From: Aaosphaeria pasadenensis
Lineage: Eukaryota > Ascomycota > Dothideomycetes > Pleosporales
Assembly (NCBI GenBank): GCA_022813625.1
Contig: JAKLMB010000027.1
Span: 124,001 to 188,000, forward strand
Reading direction: 5' to 3'
DNA length: 64,000 bases
Below are positions 10,378 through 22,700 of this stretch, in pieces. The notes under the pieces were generated by a model. The model was not told the origin of the DNA. It searched no databases and saw only the letters and a list, made by a program, of their open reading frames with translations. A program made the translations under genes and the position numbers. How positions within the stretch are numbered: position 1 is the first letter of the stretch; each line of letters opens with the position of its first letter.

Positions 10378-13341
10378 TTAGGCTCGATTAGTACCCGTCG
10401 CATCCCTTGCGTTGCGGGTGCTCGCAAGGCTTGGAATTTCATTTTCGCTGACTAGCGTCTGCAGTTGTGGTCTCGGAGAGTGCAGACTGGTCCCACCTCT
10501 AGGTCTAGAGGGCGGGCTAGGTATGTTGGAAACGGGATGATTCTCAGGAGTCGTGGCCTCGCTGGAAGGACTACTCGACACACAAGTTATACTATCGTCG
10601 CTTCCTACCGCGCGAGTGTTGGCAATTGGAAGCTTCTTGCTGGTGGCACGGGTTTCGCCATCGAACATCGAATTCATCGAGTTACCCCTCGTATGTTTTC
10701 GCTCGTGCCCGAAGTGCTCATTGAAATACCGAGAACTCCAACTGGCACGATGGACACGAGCCCCGGCGGGCAAGCTCGTGTATGACACTTGCGACCTGAT
10801 GCTAGCCGCTCTACTGGGACTGGAATGTTTCTCGCCAACACCGTACTGCTCGGTAGAGAAAGACATCGTAGATGCATTTGGGTCGCCTCCCTGGATCTCC
10901 ATCTTGAACTCCGCATCTTCATCCTCGATCTTAGCCATGCGCCTAAAAGAGTTGACATTGAAGTACGGGTCCCTAGGCGGTTCTGGAATCGCAGGCGGAG
11001 GAGGTGGCGGCGGCGGGACATCCAGCGCTTTCGTGTCCATAGATCTGAAATACTTCTCTCGCATCCCCTTCCATTTCCTAGGCCTAAACGACTCGCTATC
11101 GCGATCCCGTTTAACGGACATCCAACTCGAAATAGCACCGACGAAGATAGCAATCATTGTGACCACCGTGAGTATTCCTTGTATGACAATGATGACGATT
11201 CCGATAGCCGTGGCGGGGATCCGAGGCAGATTGAAACGAGTGTCGAAGGTTGCCGACAGCGCGACAGTAGCCACCTTACTGAATCCGAGGCAGTAAACTA
11301 CGAGGATGTTCAAGCGCATACCCTCGAACGGTCGCATGATGACGATTGCAACGAATGCAATGAACTCTACAGCAAGGAGTCCAAAGACTTGGATCATTGC
11401 GTTGCCCGAAGCGCCGGCGAGGAAGCAAGCACGAATGAACTCGTAGACGAGCCACACGACGAAGAACCACCAGCGAGTCCGGCGGAATCGAGAAGCTAGC
11501 CAGCCGAATCTCTTCGTAAAGTCTTCGTCGTGGACGGATTTCTCGGCGTCTGAAGCTGGGTGGATCATCCACCATGGGATCGAACCAACGTAAGTTCCGC
11601 TTTCCGATCGAGGATGCTTGCTGGCTCGAGAGAGTCCGTACCAAGGGATAATTTTAAGGATCTTTCGTTTTTCCACGTTTATGCGATCTGGTTCAGAGAC
11701 ATAACGCCCTACTTTGATTCGGTGAAAACAAGCGTAGCCTGCGAGGCCCCCAAGCCCGGAGAGCATGACCAAGAACACCACAGCTGCGATTGCGACTGGG
11801 CCAGTTGTATCAAGGTAGGTAAATTGGAAAAGACAAAGGAACATTATCGTGAAGAAACCAATGAAGAGAGTCCGCAAAGCGACCAGCGCCGTGTATCCGA
11901 GCCAGTGGGTTCTGAAGTAGACCAATCGATCGCGGCGGATTCCCTTAATCTTGATCAAAGCCTCGAGGAGGAACTTAAAGGCAACAACGGAGAATACCAC
12001 GGCAGCCAGGAGAACGAGAAACCAAAGGAAGCCGGTCATGAACGCGTTCGAAGCGGGGATATCCTGTTGAGCGAGAGTGCCAGCGAACCCCGAATAGTTA
12101 CCCGGGAGAGGAAGTCCATCTCGAGCTGGATTACCGTACCAGGAAAACGGACTTGAAGAGCTTGACACATTCGCAGCATCTCGCGTCGCCAGGGCCTGTT
12201 CAAAACGTCGAGCTACAGTGTTATACTTGCTTCGCCTATAAAGTCCAGGTATGTTGAGGGGTTTAGAAAGGGCCGATCGCTTCCAATAGATCTTTCTGAT
12301 GTCTATTCCTTGCCCAAGATCGATATTCTGGCCGGCTGCACCAACGGCCATGGTATTGCCTTTGTTTGAACCGATGAATCTGGAGATGGTGCTCTGCATA
12401 CTGTCGGTATGGATCATACCTCCTGCCCATGCGTAATTGTTCCAAAAAGCAACAAGTACACTGGGCCAGCTAACCGACAAAGCACCACTGAAGAAGATAT
12501 GATGCCATACAGCAAACACAACCAAGACGGACAGTGAGTGCGCATAATGCTTTCGCATCTCCGGAACGCTGTCGCCGTAAATGGCCGTAGCGAAAGATGA
12601 TATCACTGCAATGAAGGTGAACACTCCGAGCACCGGTCCCACTGCTTCTGGGTGAGAAAAGGTGTTCCCGTTCCTGAGCACCGCGGTGTAACATCCAATC
12701 TCCTCCTGCGTAGAATTGGCAAAGATCCTCAATACTGCCTCACCTTCAAAGTCAGGGATACTCAGTGCAATCTCAGGAATTACAGAGGCATCCGCTTCAC
12801 TAATCGGAATGATACCCTGCGCTTCGATTGGGACATCATTCATTACCGGGCAAGCACTTCTATTTGTTAGAACAAGATATGTACATTGGACGTTGAGAAG
12901 AGATATCATACCTGTAGATATTGGCACTGCATGGGTTGAACGTCAGGTCGAACCGGCTCTCGCCGTACGCGTATACACCAATGAACACTGTCTACTATTT
13001 AGTAACGCATCATCTGGAAAATTTCGGCTCACCATACTCATAATAGACTCATTATTCAGTTTCGACGAACCGCCGAGATGAAACATGACCGTCATGTTAT
13101 CTTTATAATATGCGGCATCGAACCTCGTCACTTCGAAGCTGCCCCCGCTCATACAGCTGGCATAGTCTCCTGTGTAGATGGAAGGCCGTCTATCATCTTT
13201 GACAAGGACTCTCTCGCCACCAACAGTAGCCGTAACGAAGCCCTCTGGATTTTCTGCACATACTGTTCCTATGAATGAGAGCAAGAGCAAGAGGATGGGA
13301 AAAGCTAATTGCCGGAGCCGAGGAGACACCGTGGGCGCCAT
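10378..13341 (-). CDS. FLC/TRP-like polytopic membrane protein (flavin-carrier / Pkd2 family)
   Basis: Three exons: 13341-13038, 12987-12912 and 12859 (or 12856)-10378, giving 952-953 residues. The N-terminus MAPTVSPRLRQLAFPILLLL is a signal peptide. An ML-like lumenal domain with Cys and N-glycosylation sequons follows, including GVYAYGESRFDLTFNPC and CPVMNDVPIEA. The TRP-like membrane domain then has about nine hydrophobic segments, including the HHIFFSGALSVSWPSVLVAF region and GFLWFLVLLAAVVF. The cytoplasmic tail (about 260 residues) has an octaproline run and many Ser. Yeast Flc proteins take part in FAD transport to the ER and cell-wall maintenance; fission yeast Pkd2 is a putative calcium channel. 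Which role applies here is open. The ATG at 13341 was chosen because the signal peptide starts there although the frame extends upstream. For intron 1, donor GTATGG with acceptor GACAG (50 bp) was preferred over a 41 bp alternative. Confidence 0.9.
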
Positions 13342-13686
13342 AGTGAGTGGGCAAGTCCGGAATGACTGATTATTTGTGTGCTCGCGGTAGTCGATTCGGT
13401 ATGGTGGGCTTTCAGTAGTCTGAGGTTGACCAGCCTCCTGATTTATATGCCAAGACAACCTATGAGCGACCAGCTCGAGTTGGCATACACTGGTCACGCC
13501 AAAGGGAATTTGGGTCCGTTTAGATATTCCGGGAGGGGATGGAGGGATAATTAGTAAAGGGTCGATAACGGCAAAGAGACCTGGTGGCTCGCGATCAAGA
13601 AGGCATAGATGGTGCGGTACCGTCCTGGAATGAGATCAGGATAGAGAAGAACGAAAGTTCTTTTAGCTGTTCAGACTCCAGTTCCC

Positions 13687-13887
13687 TCAAGGGTCAGTGG
13701 TAGTACCAATCGGTAGTGCCGCTCGTATTGCCAATGTTTTTGTAACGATTGAATGGCCGGGCAAGAGGAGGTACTTGTTGATAAGGGCGGAGCGGAACGA
13801 ATGGATATAGTCCAGGGACGAACGAACGAAAGTGACAGCCTTGCACAACGAAGTCCAGAGCGAGAGATTGGGTTCAAGAAGAACCAT
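13687..13887 (-). CDS. Candidate small protein, 66 residues, unrecognised
   Basis: An ATG-initiated frame (MVLLEPNLSLWTSLCKAV...) with a favourable start context and pyrimidine-ending codon choice for its first 50 codons, unlike nearby shadow frames. It contains mixed hydrophobic and basic residues but no clear membrane span or motif. It lies 346 bp upstream of the FLC-like gene on the same strand. It may be a short gene, part of a spliced gene, or chance; I cannot name a function. Confidence 0.35.
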   Translation of the reverse strand: MVLLEPNLSLWTSLCKAVTFVRSSLDYIHSFRSALINKYLLLPGHSIVTKTLAIRAALPIGTTTDP

Positions 13888-15731
13888 GATGGCAGGCTAT
13901 GGGGTTAATTATGGGTTTGCACAGAAAGACCAAGAGTACCTAGAGTATTGGACTCGAAGGAGCATTTTGGCGCCGCTGCGCTAGCGGCTGATGATGCAGC
14001 AGATGGGCGGTGACAGTTGATTCGATGGGGAAGGCTACAACAACCTCAGTCTTCCGTGGAGACATTTCTTCATTGATGCTTTGGACGGAAGGTATTGGTT
14101 CGAAAAAGGCATGGCATGGCCTCCATGGTATCCACTTCCCTTCCGATATCCTTCTTATGGGCCAGGATTTCTCCCTGCTCTCAAGCGAGGTTGGCCTATG
14201 CTACGCAGCAACAACCACAACCATCGTCAAGACACCATTCAATCACTTTGTTACTTTTACAATCCGTTTTCATAGAAGTGTTATCTTCAAAATCCAATCT
14301 GCATGCATCTTGCATAGTTAGGTATTTCCATTTCCAGGCTTTCTTCAAGCCTCACTGCTGCTTGCTGCACCATGCTAGGTGCTAGTTCGTGGCGATCGTC
14401 ATGGCGCATCACTTACTGGGGAATCGAATGCCCACATTTGGATTGATCGCACGCCGGGATCATGAGCATTCACAGGCACGTAGCCGATCTCCCCAGACCA
14501 CGTACTCATCATGTTGTAATCCTGCCAAAACGTCCTCTCAGCATCCGGCTAGCAGCAACCGTTGAGGACAAGAGAACGTGTTCATGAACTGAATATGGGG
14601 AGGTTGGCAATATTTGGGCCACGCAATGCTGCGCCTGCTTCTTGCTTGGGGCCTCTTGGAATCATCAAAGTATGGGGTTCATCGCTCTATCACAGATTGA
14701 GCTCCAAGCGTACAATACCACAGTTTATCGACCACGGCGTCGCAGCCAACTGCATCAACCCAGATTCCAGCATATCAGTCAATCTCAGTACATTTTATTT
14801 CCCACCTCAGACACTCGCCGGCCGGACATATCCGGATCACAGCCAACTTCTTTGCCCGTCAGGCATCCAATTATTGCCCAGTCGGCGAATTGCTCTTGGT
14901 GTCTGGTCTGACTTCACGATATAATATTGTCATCTACCTACAGTGAAGTGATCGCACTCCACTTGTTTCCAGCCCAGCCGCGCGAGCATATCGCCAGCCC
15001 CCTCGCCAACCCTAAACCAAGTACTCCGTAAATCGCCATACTCAGCAAGCATCAATCCCCGCTCTGGGACGGACGAGTCAAACATGTGCCTTATGCAAGG
15101 TAGCCAATGGTGATGTCGACCACGGTAGACTAATTGTTCTCTTCGACCAATTCGCGCATCGAGTACCTTTGCGAGAGAGTGTTTTATGTGCTCAGCTGCG
15201 ACACAACACTACCGATATACTCCCTCACCACGTATGAAAGTGAGGTTGGCAAAGTATCGCAATTTGCTGACGATTGACGATGAATTCGTGGTGAATACTG
15301 TATCGACGCCTCTGCCGTCATCCCGCCCCCGCAGGTTTTTAGCACCAGGCTACGGCACTCCCCATTCCGATCAGATCTATGATTGTCACTGGGGGGATAT
15401 GTGACTTGGGGCTGGGGAAACTAGGTCAATGCCATGGTAATCGTGATCGATATGTGCTATCGACAATGTGCATTGGCGTGCTGGCGGACTGTGGAGTGCA
15501 GTTCGTACACGTCGTGAGGATTATGGTCTAATGTTCAAAACCCGGCGGATCATCACCGCCAATTAGCGCTGCAATTCTCGAATGTAACTGATCAACGGTG
15601 CAAGTAATATATCTTAAAGAACGTATTCCATTTACGTTGATAGGGTATTATATCTGATACTTCTATGTCTAAAGGGGAATCACTCACGATTGCACACTAC
15701 AACTGCTACTTACATGGTAAACCGATGATCA
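13888..15731. other. Intergenic region
   Basis: About 1.8 kb with no gene I can support. Short overlapping frames at 14010-14385 and 14562-14924 carry no recognisable domain. One GTACTCCGTA motif is at 15021-15030 and a small inverted repeat GCCGCT/AGCGGC is at 13972-13988. Confidence 0.55.
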
Positions 15732-16798
15732 TCATCTATTTACAACTGCAGAGGCTGGCCAAGCGCATTTGGCCCTGACTTTGACCTTGCCATCTAGATC
15801 CTCAAGTGTGCCGTTGATCTCCACTGTCGATGCACCCGAGGGCTTCTTGGTGAAGTCTTTCCAGGAGGGAAGCCAGGATTTGGGTTCAGGCTCGCGGGGA
15901 CTTGCTTCTTCTGAGAGGGCTGGCTTAGAGAAAGAGGCGCGGAGGATGAAAGTGTTTCCACTGAATGTAGGGCGCAGATAGTCCACGCTCATTGAACTTG
16001 GTGTGGAGACCGAATCTAGTGAATTGGGCATCAGTGGGAGTTCGGTATAGAAAGATAGATTTGATACATACCTACAGATCCATGAGGCCCTGCCATCATT
16101 CTAGACATCACATCCTCGAATATAGTAGCGATCACGCCCCCATGAGCTATGCCCGGCCAGCCTGATAGCATGGTGCCAATCCAAACGACTGCTACAATCT
16201 CTCGAGTCTCGGAATTCCAGAACGCCCGTTGTATCCCCAGCCCTCGAATGCCAGTCAGCGTATCTTCTGTCAGCGTCCGCGTAGGTTTCTCTGCGACGTT
16301 GGTGTCCTCGGCTATGTGTCTTCTGAGATCTAATTCCAGCCAACCGCCTTTCCCTGGACCGGATCCGCTCAATGATGTGTCTGAATGCAGATTATAACCC
16401 TTCGATCGCAAAGATACGATTGCATCGAGCTTGTCCCATCCTTGTGCGAGCTGCTCGAGGGCGTGCTGGTCTTCTGAAGAACCGGGCGTGGGTGGAGACA
16501 AACGAGATGCTACCAAGGTATTGACAGATATTCCCATGCCAGCACCAATTCCGCCACATAGAATGTACCAAAGATATCTTAGGGGAACGGCAGATAACCT
16601 CATTCGCGATTGAGCAGGGGTGTGACGTTTGGTATAGGCGGAGACATTGCGACGGGAGGCGCGCTGGAGGGTTCGAGGTCGGCAGAGAGATTGCGCTGCT
16701 GTCGCTGGCAAGCGCAATGCTCGCGGAGCAGCAAAGGAGCAAGGACGCATCATGGAAGTAGCATCTCGTCTGACAGCGCAATGCTGGATATCGGACAA
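15732..16798 (-). CDS. Hotdog-fold thioesterase (PaaI/4HBT type), probably mitochondrial
   Basis: Two exons, 16798-16072 and 16015-15732, joined across a 56 bp intron (donor GTATGT, acceptor CACTAG, phase 1), giving 336 residues. The N-terminus is Arg-, Ala- and Ser-rich without acidic residues after the second methionine pair (codons 16-17, MMRPCSF), typical of a mitochondrial presequence, so translation may begin there (321 residues). A hydrophobic segment LRYLWYILCGGIGAGMGISV follows, which may anchor it in a membrane. The C-terminal half has the hotdog signature GIAHGGVIATIFEDVMSR. The family hydrolyses acyl-CoA or similar thioesters; the substrate is unknown. It lies in tandem downstream of the GFA-type gene with a spacer of 190 bp. 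Confidence 0.85.
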
Positions 16799-16988
16799 GC
16801 TATCGTCATATGTAAGTAGAGGTTGAAGCTTGATCGGCGTATCCCACTTTGTGAATCCCGAGGTCTTGGCACGAGGGCATGTTCATAATGGATCTCAACC
16901 TCGATAGAAGTTATACATATCGCAAATTTACAGATAATAATTACAGAAATAAGGCTACAGGGAATTTCATGGATATGGTGGTTTGTTT

Positions 16989-17505
16989 TCATTGTAGATG
17001 AGATACGTTGCCTACGTCAGGCATTTGGTTCTTCCCGTCGTATTGCACAATCTCCAGCTCGTCCAGTTTAACGTTCTTGAACATGCGGACCTAGAGGTTT
17101 GCTTCAGTTAGAACTTAATTCAGTCTCAGTTCCATTTACATGGCTTACATTAACTCCCAACAGGTCCGGTGATCCATCCCCCAGTTCAATAAGCCTGGGA
17201 TCGAAGAAGACGCTGCTCCCACATCGTCCGCAGAACTTGTGATGATTCCTCATTTTCCCAAAGGAGTACGTCTTAAGAGCGGCATCGCCGCTCTTCAGAT
17301 TGAACTGTCCTCGTAGCGGATACACGAGCAAGTAGCCATTCCGCGAACAGATGGAGCAATTACACGATACGACCTTCTGCTTAGGGAGCGGAGGCGTAAG
17401 CGTCACCGAGTATTGGACCGTTCCGCAGTGACAGACAGCATCGTATGTCTCGTCCTCTGAGGCATTCTCATCTGGCAATGTGCCAGAGAACTTGTTGTCG
17501 CTCAT
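16989..17505 (-). CDS. GFA/CENP-V domain protein (glutathione-dependent formaldehyde-activating-like)
   Basis: Two exons, 17505-17149 and 17090-16989, with a 58 bp phase-0 intron (GTAAGC...CTCTAG), give 152 residues. Zinc-binding cysteines are visible in order: CHCGTVQYSV, CNCSICSRNG and CGRCGSSVFF, matching the two-zinc GFA fold. The spliced C-terminus VRMFKNVKLDELEIVQYDGK is typical of fungal members and supports the intron. The founding member was described as speeding formation of S-hydroxymethylglutathione; most fungal paralogues have no known substrate. It is probably cytosolic, as no targeting signal is visible. Divergent codon use was not seen. Confidence 0.9.
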
Positions 17506-19412
17506 GGTTGGGATAGGTTGGACGAATGGTCACTGTGGCAAAGTACCGCAGACGAGAGTCAGTGTCGCTTCTATTCGATGCTAGTTCTTCTTTCGGCTTT
17601 TTGAGACCCTTTTCGATTCAGGCCTATGAGGAGCTATCGTGCCTTTCGCGATGTAATTTAATTCTAATGAAGCAAAAGAAAATGTACGAATACATTGTGT
17701 GTTCTGCGGCTGTAGATCGAGTAAAAGTAAGGCTGCTGCCTTACGTATCTCTCCGAACCTATTCCGATTATCCCCAGAATGTTTCCGACACTAGTTCTCT
17801 ACAAACCAGAATATCAGCGAATTCAGTATTATCCGCGAGAAAGAAGAATCATATGCAAGACAAGTCTTGAAGTGATACTTGATCATTGTACCAGATTCTA
17901 TTTTTACCGGACCGCGAAATCGATCACTGACTCGAACTTCTCGTCTCTCAAGTGCTAGGCCCTGCTCAGAATCATCAATATCGCATATGTATCAACTCGT
18001 GCGACGACGATCTCGTATCACAGTACTCACTCATACTCAAACATGTTTCCCCATTGCGCAACTCTGTCCCACTCTTGCCGAATACGGCCATTGTCTCCAA
18101 TGGGGAATTTCATCCCATAGGTATATTCCCGGGGCGGTCTCACCGATTCTAGCGTGACACCCCCACCGATCCTGTACCTAGGAAGTACGAAAAGATCGTG
18201 TATGGCAAATGTAAGATCATACCAAAGGAGCCCTGAGGAGGTCCGGTTTCGTTGCACAGACATGTGCAACGAAGGGAGCCGGGCTCTCCGATTCGTGTCT
18301 CAGTGGGCCCCCTTGTGTCGCCATGCGGTCGCCTCGGTCGAGTCGTGACGCGGTTGCATGACTGGTTCCTTGTGATTGGGACGCGGCTCCAGTGTCCTTT
18401 CGCCTGGGACGACTGAGGCGGCGAGGGTGGGTTACTCCCAATAGGCTGGAGACTATAGAGTGTCACCATGCTAGTCACCAGTCCTGTTCTTAATCGGGAC
18501 TTGAGTACGTCAAAAACAATAAGTATCGTGAGCACATGTTTCATTGAATATTTGCAATATCAGTGGCAAAACTTTGAGCACGAACTACCTAGGGTAATTA
18601 GCAACTCTAGTAAGGAGAAGATTCGTATCGATGTCGATTAGTCATTGCCTCTATTCGTAGCATCAGATATGGATGAATGTCTCAAAGAATAGAGCAAGCA
18701 TCTATCAATCGAGACAAAAATGTCTTTGAAATGACAAATACTGTAGCAGTGTCTAGTCCGGAGTGAGATTGAGGATAGATAGTTATAGGCAAAGAACGGA
18801 AATAGGCAAATGAGTTTTCGTTCGGTACTGTCGAAATAGAAGTAGCTGGAAATACAATCATCATTTTACCCGAGTTCATTCAGGAATTACATGGGCTGTA
18901 TACATACCTTCTCCTCGAAAGCTGTGAAGTCGAAGCTAGGATGATATTATGTATACTTTCTAAGGGCAACTTAGCACTATAGCTTCATTCATGAGATCAA
19001 ACTCCCATACCGCTGCCCTAAATCACTATCCTGTAGAGGATATCAAAGAATGTCGAGGACTCTATGTCCAATAGTAGTAATATGTCATAAGAGATCAATT
19101 TAGGAATGACAAAAATCTCGATACTTACAGATACGTAAGTAACAAGTCTCCCAAAGCAGGTTCCAACATAGTAATCGATAGGACCAAATAGAAGTCTTAC
19201 TCGAACCTCCTTCATTCCATCTATCACACCAATGCATATGCTCTAAAGTTATTGATACTTTGGAGATTTTTGAATCCGGGGTGGATTGATCATCTATCAC
19301 GTTCAAACTTATCACATTTACATGATCAAAAAATAAAATATATGCAATACTCCAGATAACCAACAGAAAGTCATCGAATATGCGTAAAGGTCATTTGCAT
19401 AGTGGGAGTGAT

Positions 19413-19435
19413 GGTCTCGAATTATGTTCGAGACC
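19413..19435. repeat. Perfect 9-bp hairpin
   Basis: Arms ggtctcgaa and ttcgagacc enclose the five-base loop ttatg. It lies in the AT-rich part of the gene-poor tract and is not associated with a gene I can identify. Confidence 0.7.
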
Positions 19436-19743
19436 TATGGCTGATATAGTTGAAATTTGGAGTTTCCTCATTCAACACACTCCTCCCTTACGATGCAAAG
19501 AAACCAATTAGTTGCATAAGAAAACATTATTTTTAGAACGAACTCTTGTTACTCACTGAGGAACTCATGATCCTGGTAGGCATACGAGCAGAGTGGAGGG
19601 AAGATCTGACCACAAAGGAAATACTCCTCCGATGGCATATTTTCTCCATATCCAGTTCTGATGATAATTCACGTAACGAGAGGTGAGAATAGTACGTTAA
19701 TATGGAAGGGACTAGATATAGAGACTTGAAAGCAGGCGGGAGT

Positions 19744-19771
19744 AATTGTCAGCTTTAGTAAACTGACAATT
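19744..19771. repeat. Near-perfect palindrome
   Basis: Arms aattgtcag and ctgacaatt flank ctttagtaaa, whose ttta/taaa can also pair, so the stem is 13 bp with one bulged C and a one-base loop. The flanks also mirror loosely (gggagt / acctcc). Confidence 0.7.
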
Positions 19772-22700
19772 GTACCTCCTTTGCCTCACTCCTGAATCGA
19801 AATAATGTCATGTTCGAATTTGTGGAGTACGGTTACCAGGACATACAGTTGCAAGTGACTGCATAGACTTCTCATTCTATTTTTTTAATCAACTACCCAA
19901 TAAACAAACCATGGGAGAGCAAACAAAGCTGAAGCCCAAGTTCAAGACCAATTCCCTGATGACACCGTCCGTCGTACAGGGGAGGAACAAGCAACGAGGT
20001 CGTATGAAAGGAAATGAAAGGAAATGAAAGGAAAAAAGAAAGACACAAAGCACACGAAAAAGTACCGGGATCAACCAATCCAAAGAAAAAAATCCCTTGT
20101 TTACGGGAATACACACACCTCGGCCTCGATTCCTTTACAGGTCCCACCTTCACGAATATCTTCTCCCAGCCTCTAAACGAAAGGCAGAAAGAAAGAAGGG
20201 GAAAAGACAACGGAACGCCACGAAAGACGGACAAAAAGAAAGAAACATGCATCTTCCTATTTCCTAAGTTTGCCGCAGTCGTGTACCCTCCAACTCTATC
20301 GAAGAGTACTCAGCCGTGTCTCGCTGAATCCTTCTTCTCTCACTCCTGTTGTTCCTGTCAACACACCTCCACTCAGGCTTTGTGTCGCTGTGTGGGTTGG
20401 GTAGCTTGCTGGGTGATACAAGGCTGAATTCCACTTCTCTTCTCTGCCTTACCTTTGCTCTGCTCTACTTTTCTTTGATTGATTGATGGAATGGTTTGGT
20501 ATGGGGGCCGAAAGTCAATTCAGTGCTATCTACTCTATTCTACGCTATTTTCTCCCCGCGTCTAAACTACTGGATAGGAAAACATCGCGAGGAAGTGTGT
20601 GTGCGTAAGGGAGGAGGCCTCAAGGCGGCTACACTGAAGCTAGTGTTAGATGCCCGGCGCTTGAGTGTCTATTCTTCTTCGTATCCTCCTTACAAGGCTG
20701 TTGGCTGGAAATAACAGGGAGCAGGCGTATAACGACGTAGAGGATAGGAAAGGTTTGTGGAAATGTCGGCAAGTGGATGGCGGGTAGAGGAAAGACATGT
20801 ATGTAATGTGGTAGTTAGCATTTGGAGTGGGTGTGTGGTTGGGCGCTTACTGTTGGAAGGGATTCGATGAATCGATTTATGACAAGTGCGCCTGGTGGGT
20901 GTAAGCTTGCAAGCGTGCGGCTCTGCTTGAAGGAAATGGGTAGGACGGATCAGGGAGATGTGTGAGTTGTTGTTTGTGTTGTTTTTGCTACTACTGTTGC
21001 TATTGCTCGATGGGGTGGTGTTTTGCCCGTCGGTGATTTAGATGGGTTGCTCTCGGGCGTAAAGTTGCCTGGCATGCTTGGGGTTCTCTTTGCTTGGGCG
21101 AACACGTGTGATGCATGCTCGCTCGTCGCCCCGGGTTGACGTGCATGATGTCCGAAGGTAAGTAGACAGGCAGAAGGATTGCACTACTGATGCAGTAGAG
21201 GCACTGGTCCTGAGTTGGATTGTCAGGTCAGCAGCGCTGTAAGGAGAAGGGCCATTTCAGAGTCAAATTCTGGGGTTATTCACCGAGTGCATAATCTCGA
21301 AGCCTAGTCTTGTGGGTTGATAGAAGCTTTCCCATTTCTACACTATATGAGGATAAGATGATTCAAGGATGGATGAATGGTAGTATGAATGGATCATTGC
21401 TAGTGTGTAGATAGAGAAGTAAGTGTACCCACAAGCGCCTGCTGTGTGGAACTGATCCTCTATAGAGCTCACCCAACTCCACTCAAATGTCAACTGGAGG
21501 TGAAATATTTGTCAACGTGCATCTGCTGAGCCTCATCTATTTCACTGGAATGTGCCGATAGTAGGAACTGTGTACATCAAGCTTCTTCCCTGCAGGGATG
21601 AGATGTTGGAAGTCTTGATCAGGATCTAATCAGTCATGCGCAGTCAGAATCCTAAAAAGTAAGCAAGCAATACATGGATGACAGTAAAGGTTGGAAGGAA
21701 TCTCGGAAGTGCTGCTGTTGGAATCTCGCCCAGCCTTTTTTGTCTCTCATTCTGTGCTTTGTTTTCTTTTTTTTTTCCTTTTCGCTTCAAAGAATAGTAT
21801 CATGTCAGACGGGCATCAAAATATTGTTTGGGCCCGACTGCCACATGCAAGCACATACTGTACAGACCTGCCTACTCGTACCTTGACCCACACATAAAGA
21901 AATGCTGATGTGTACCTAATCCAAGGCATGCACGTGGAACCCGTAAGCCACCGTAAGCACGACGAGCCCATCCATCTCTGTGAGAAACGGGTTACTGGGT
22001 CTGCGTAACAAAGGAGTTGGACGCATCTAACGACATCATCATCATAATCATCGACAGCAGCGACAACAACAAGCTGAAACTCATACCTTGCAGACAGTCA
22101 TCCAAAGTATGGGTAGCAGGTCACTGTAATTGTTACGAGCTACTCATAGCGAGTACGCTTGAGCGAGATTCGCTCTTCAGCACCGATAGTCGCGCTGTGA
22201 TTGGCTACTTCGACTGACTTCCTAATTGGGTCATCTATTCGAGTCGCCTGAGAGTGATTGCGCAGGTAGCTCAACCGACGACTTTGGTCTTCATAGATCA
22301 ATGAAAGCACCCTGGAAAGAAAACAAAATCCAATATGTAGACCTTGTGGAAGAAGGGGAGAAGCTCTCACAGTCCACTTTAAAAAGCAATCAAGTCGCGA
22401 CACATCTAGTTGAAATGTGGCAAGTCACACAGAGATTGGGCTGCAGTACTCGTTGCACACGGTCCCAACGCCGGGAAATCCCCCCCGTGATATGCGCATG
22501 CCGTGAAAGCTCGCAGGTGATATTGAGATCTTTTCATATATAATGTTTGGGCAGGGACGAGTGTCTTCGATGTGAAAATGGTGGACTCGTGTTAGGTGCT
22601 ACACGCGAGGATGCTGAGGAGGAGTGCCAATTGATGGTGCCATTTGATGCATATCATTTGAGGTTGACTTTCCTGTACGGCAGCCTTTTCCCCCAGCGGC

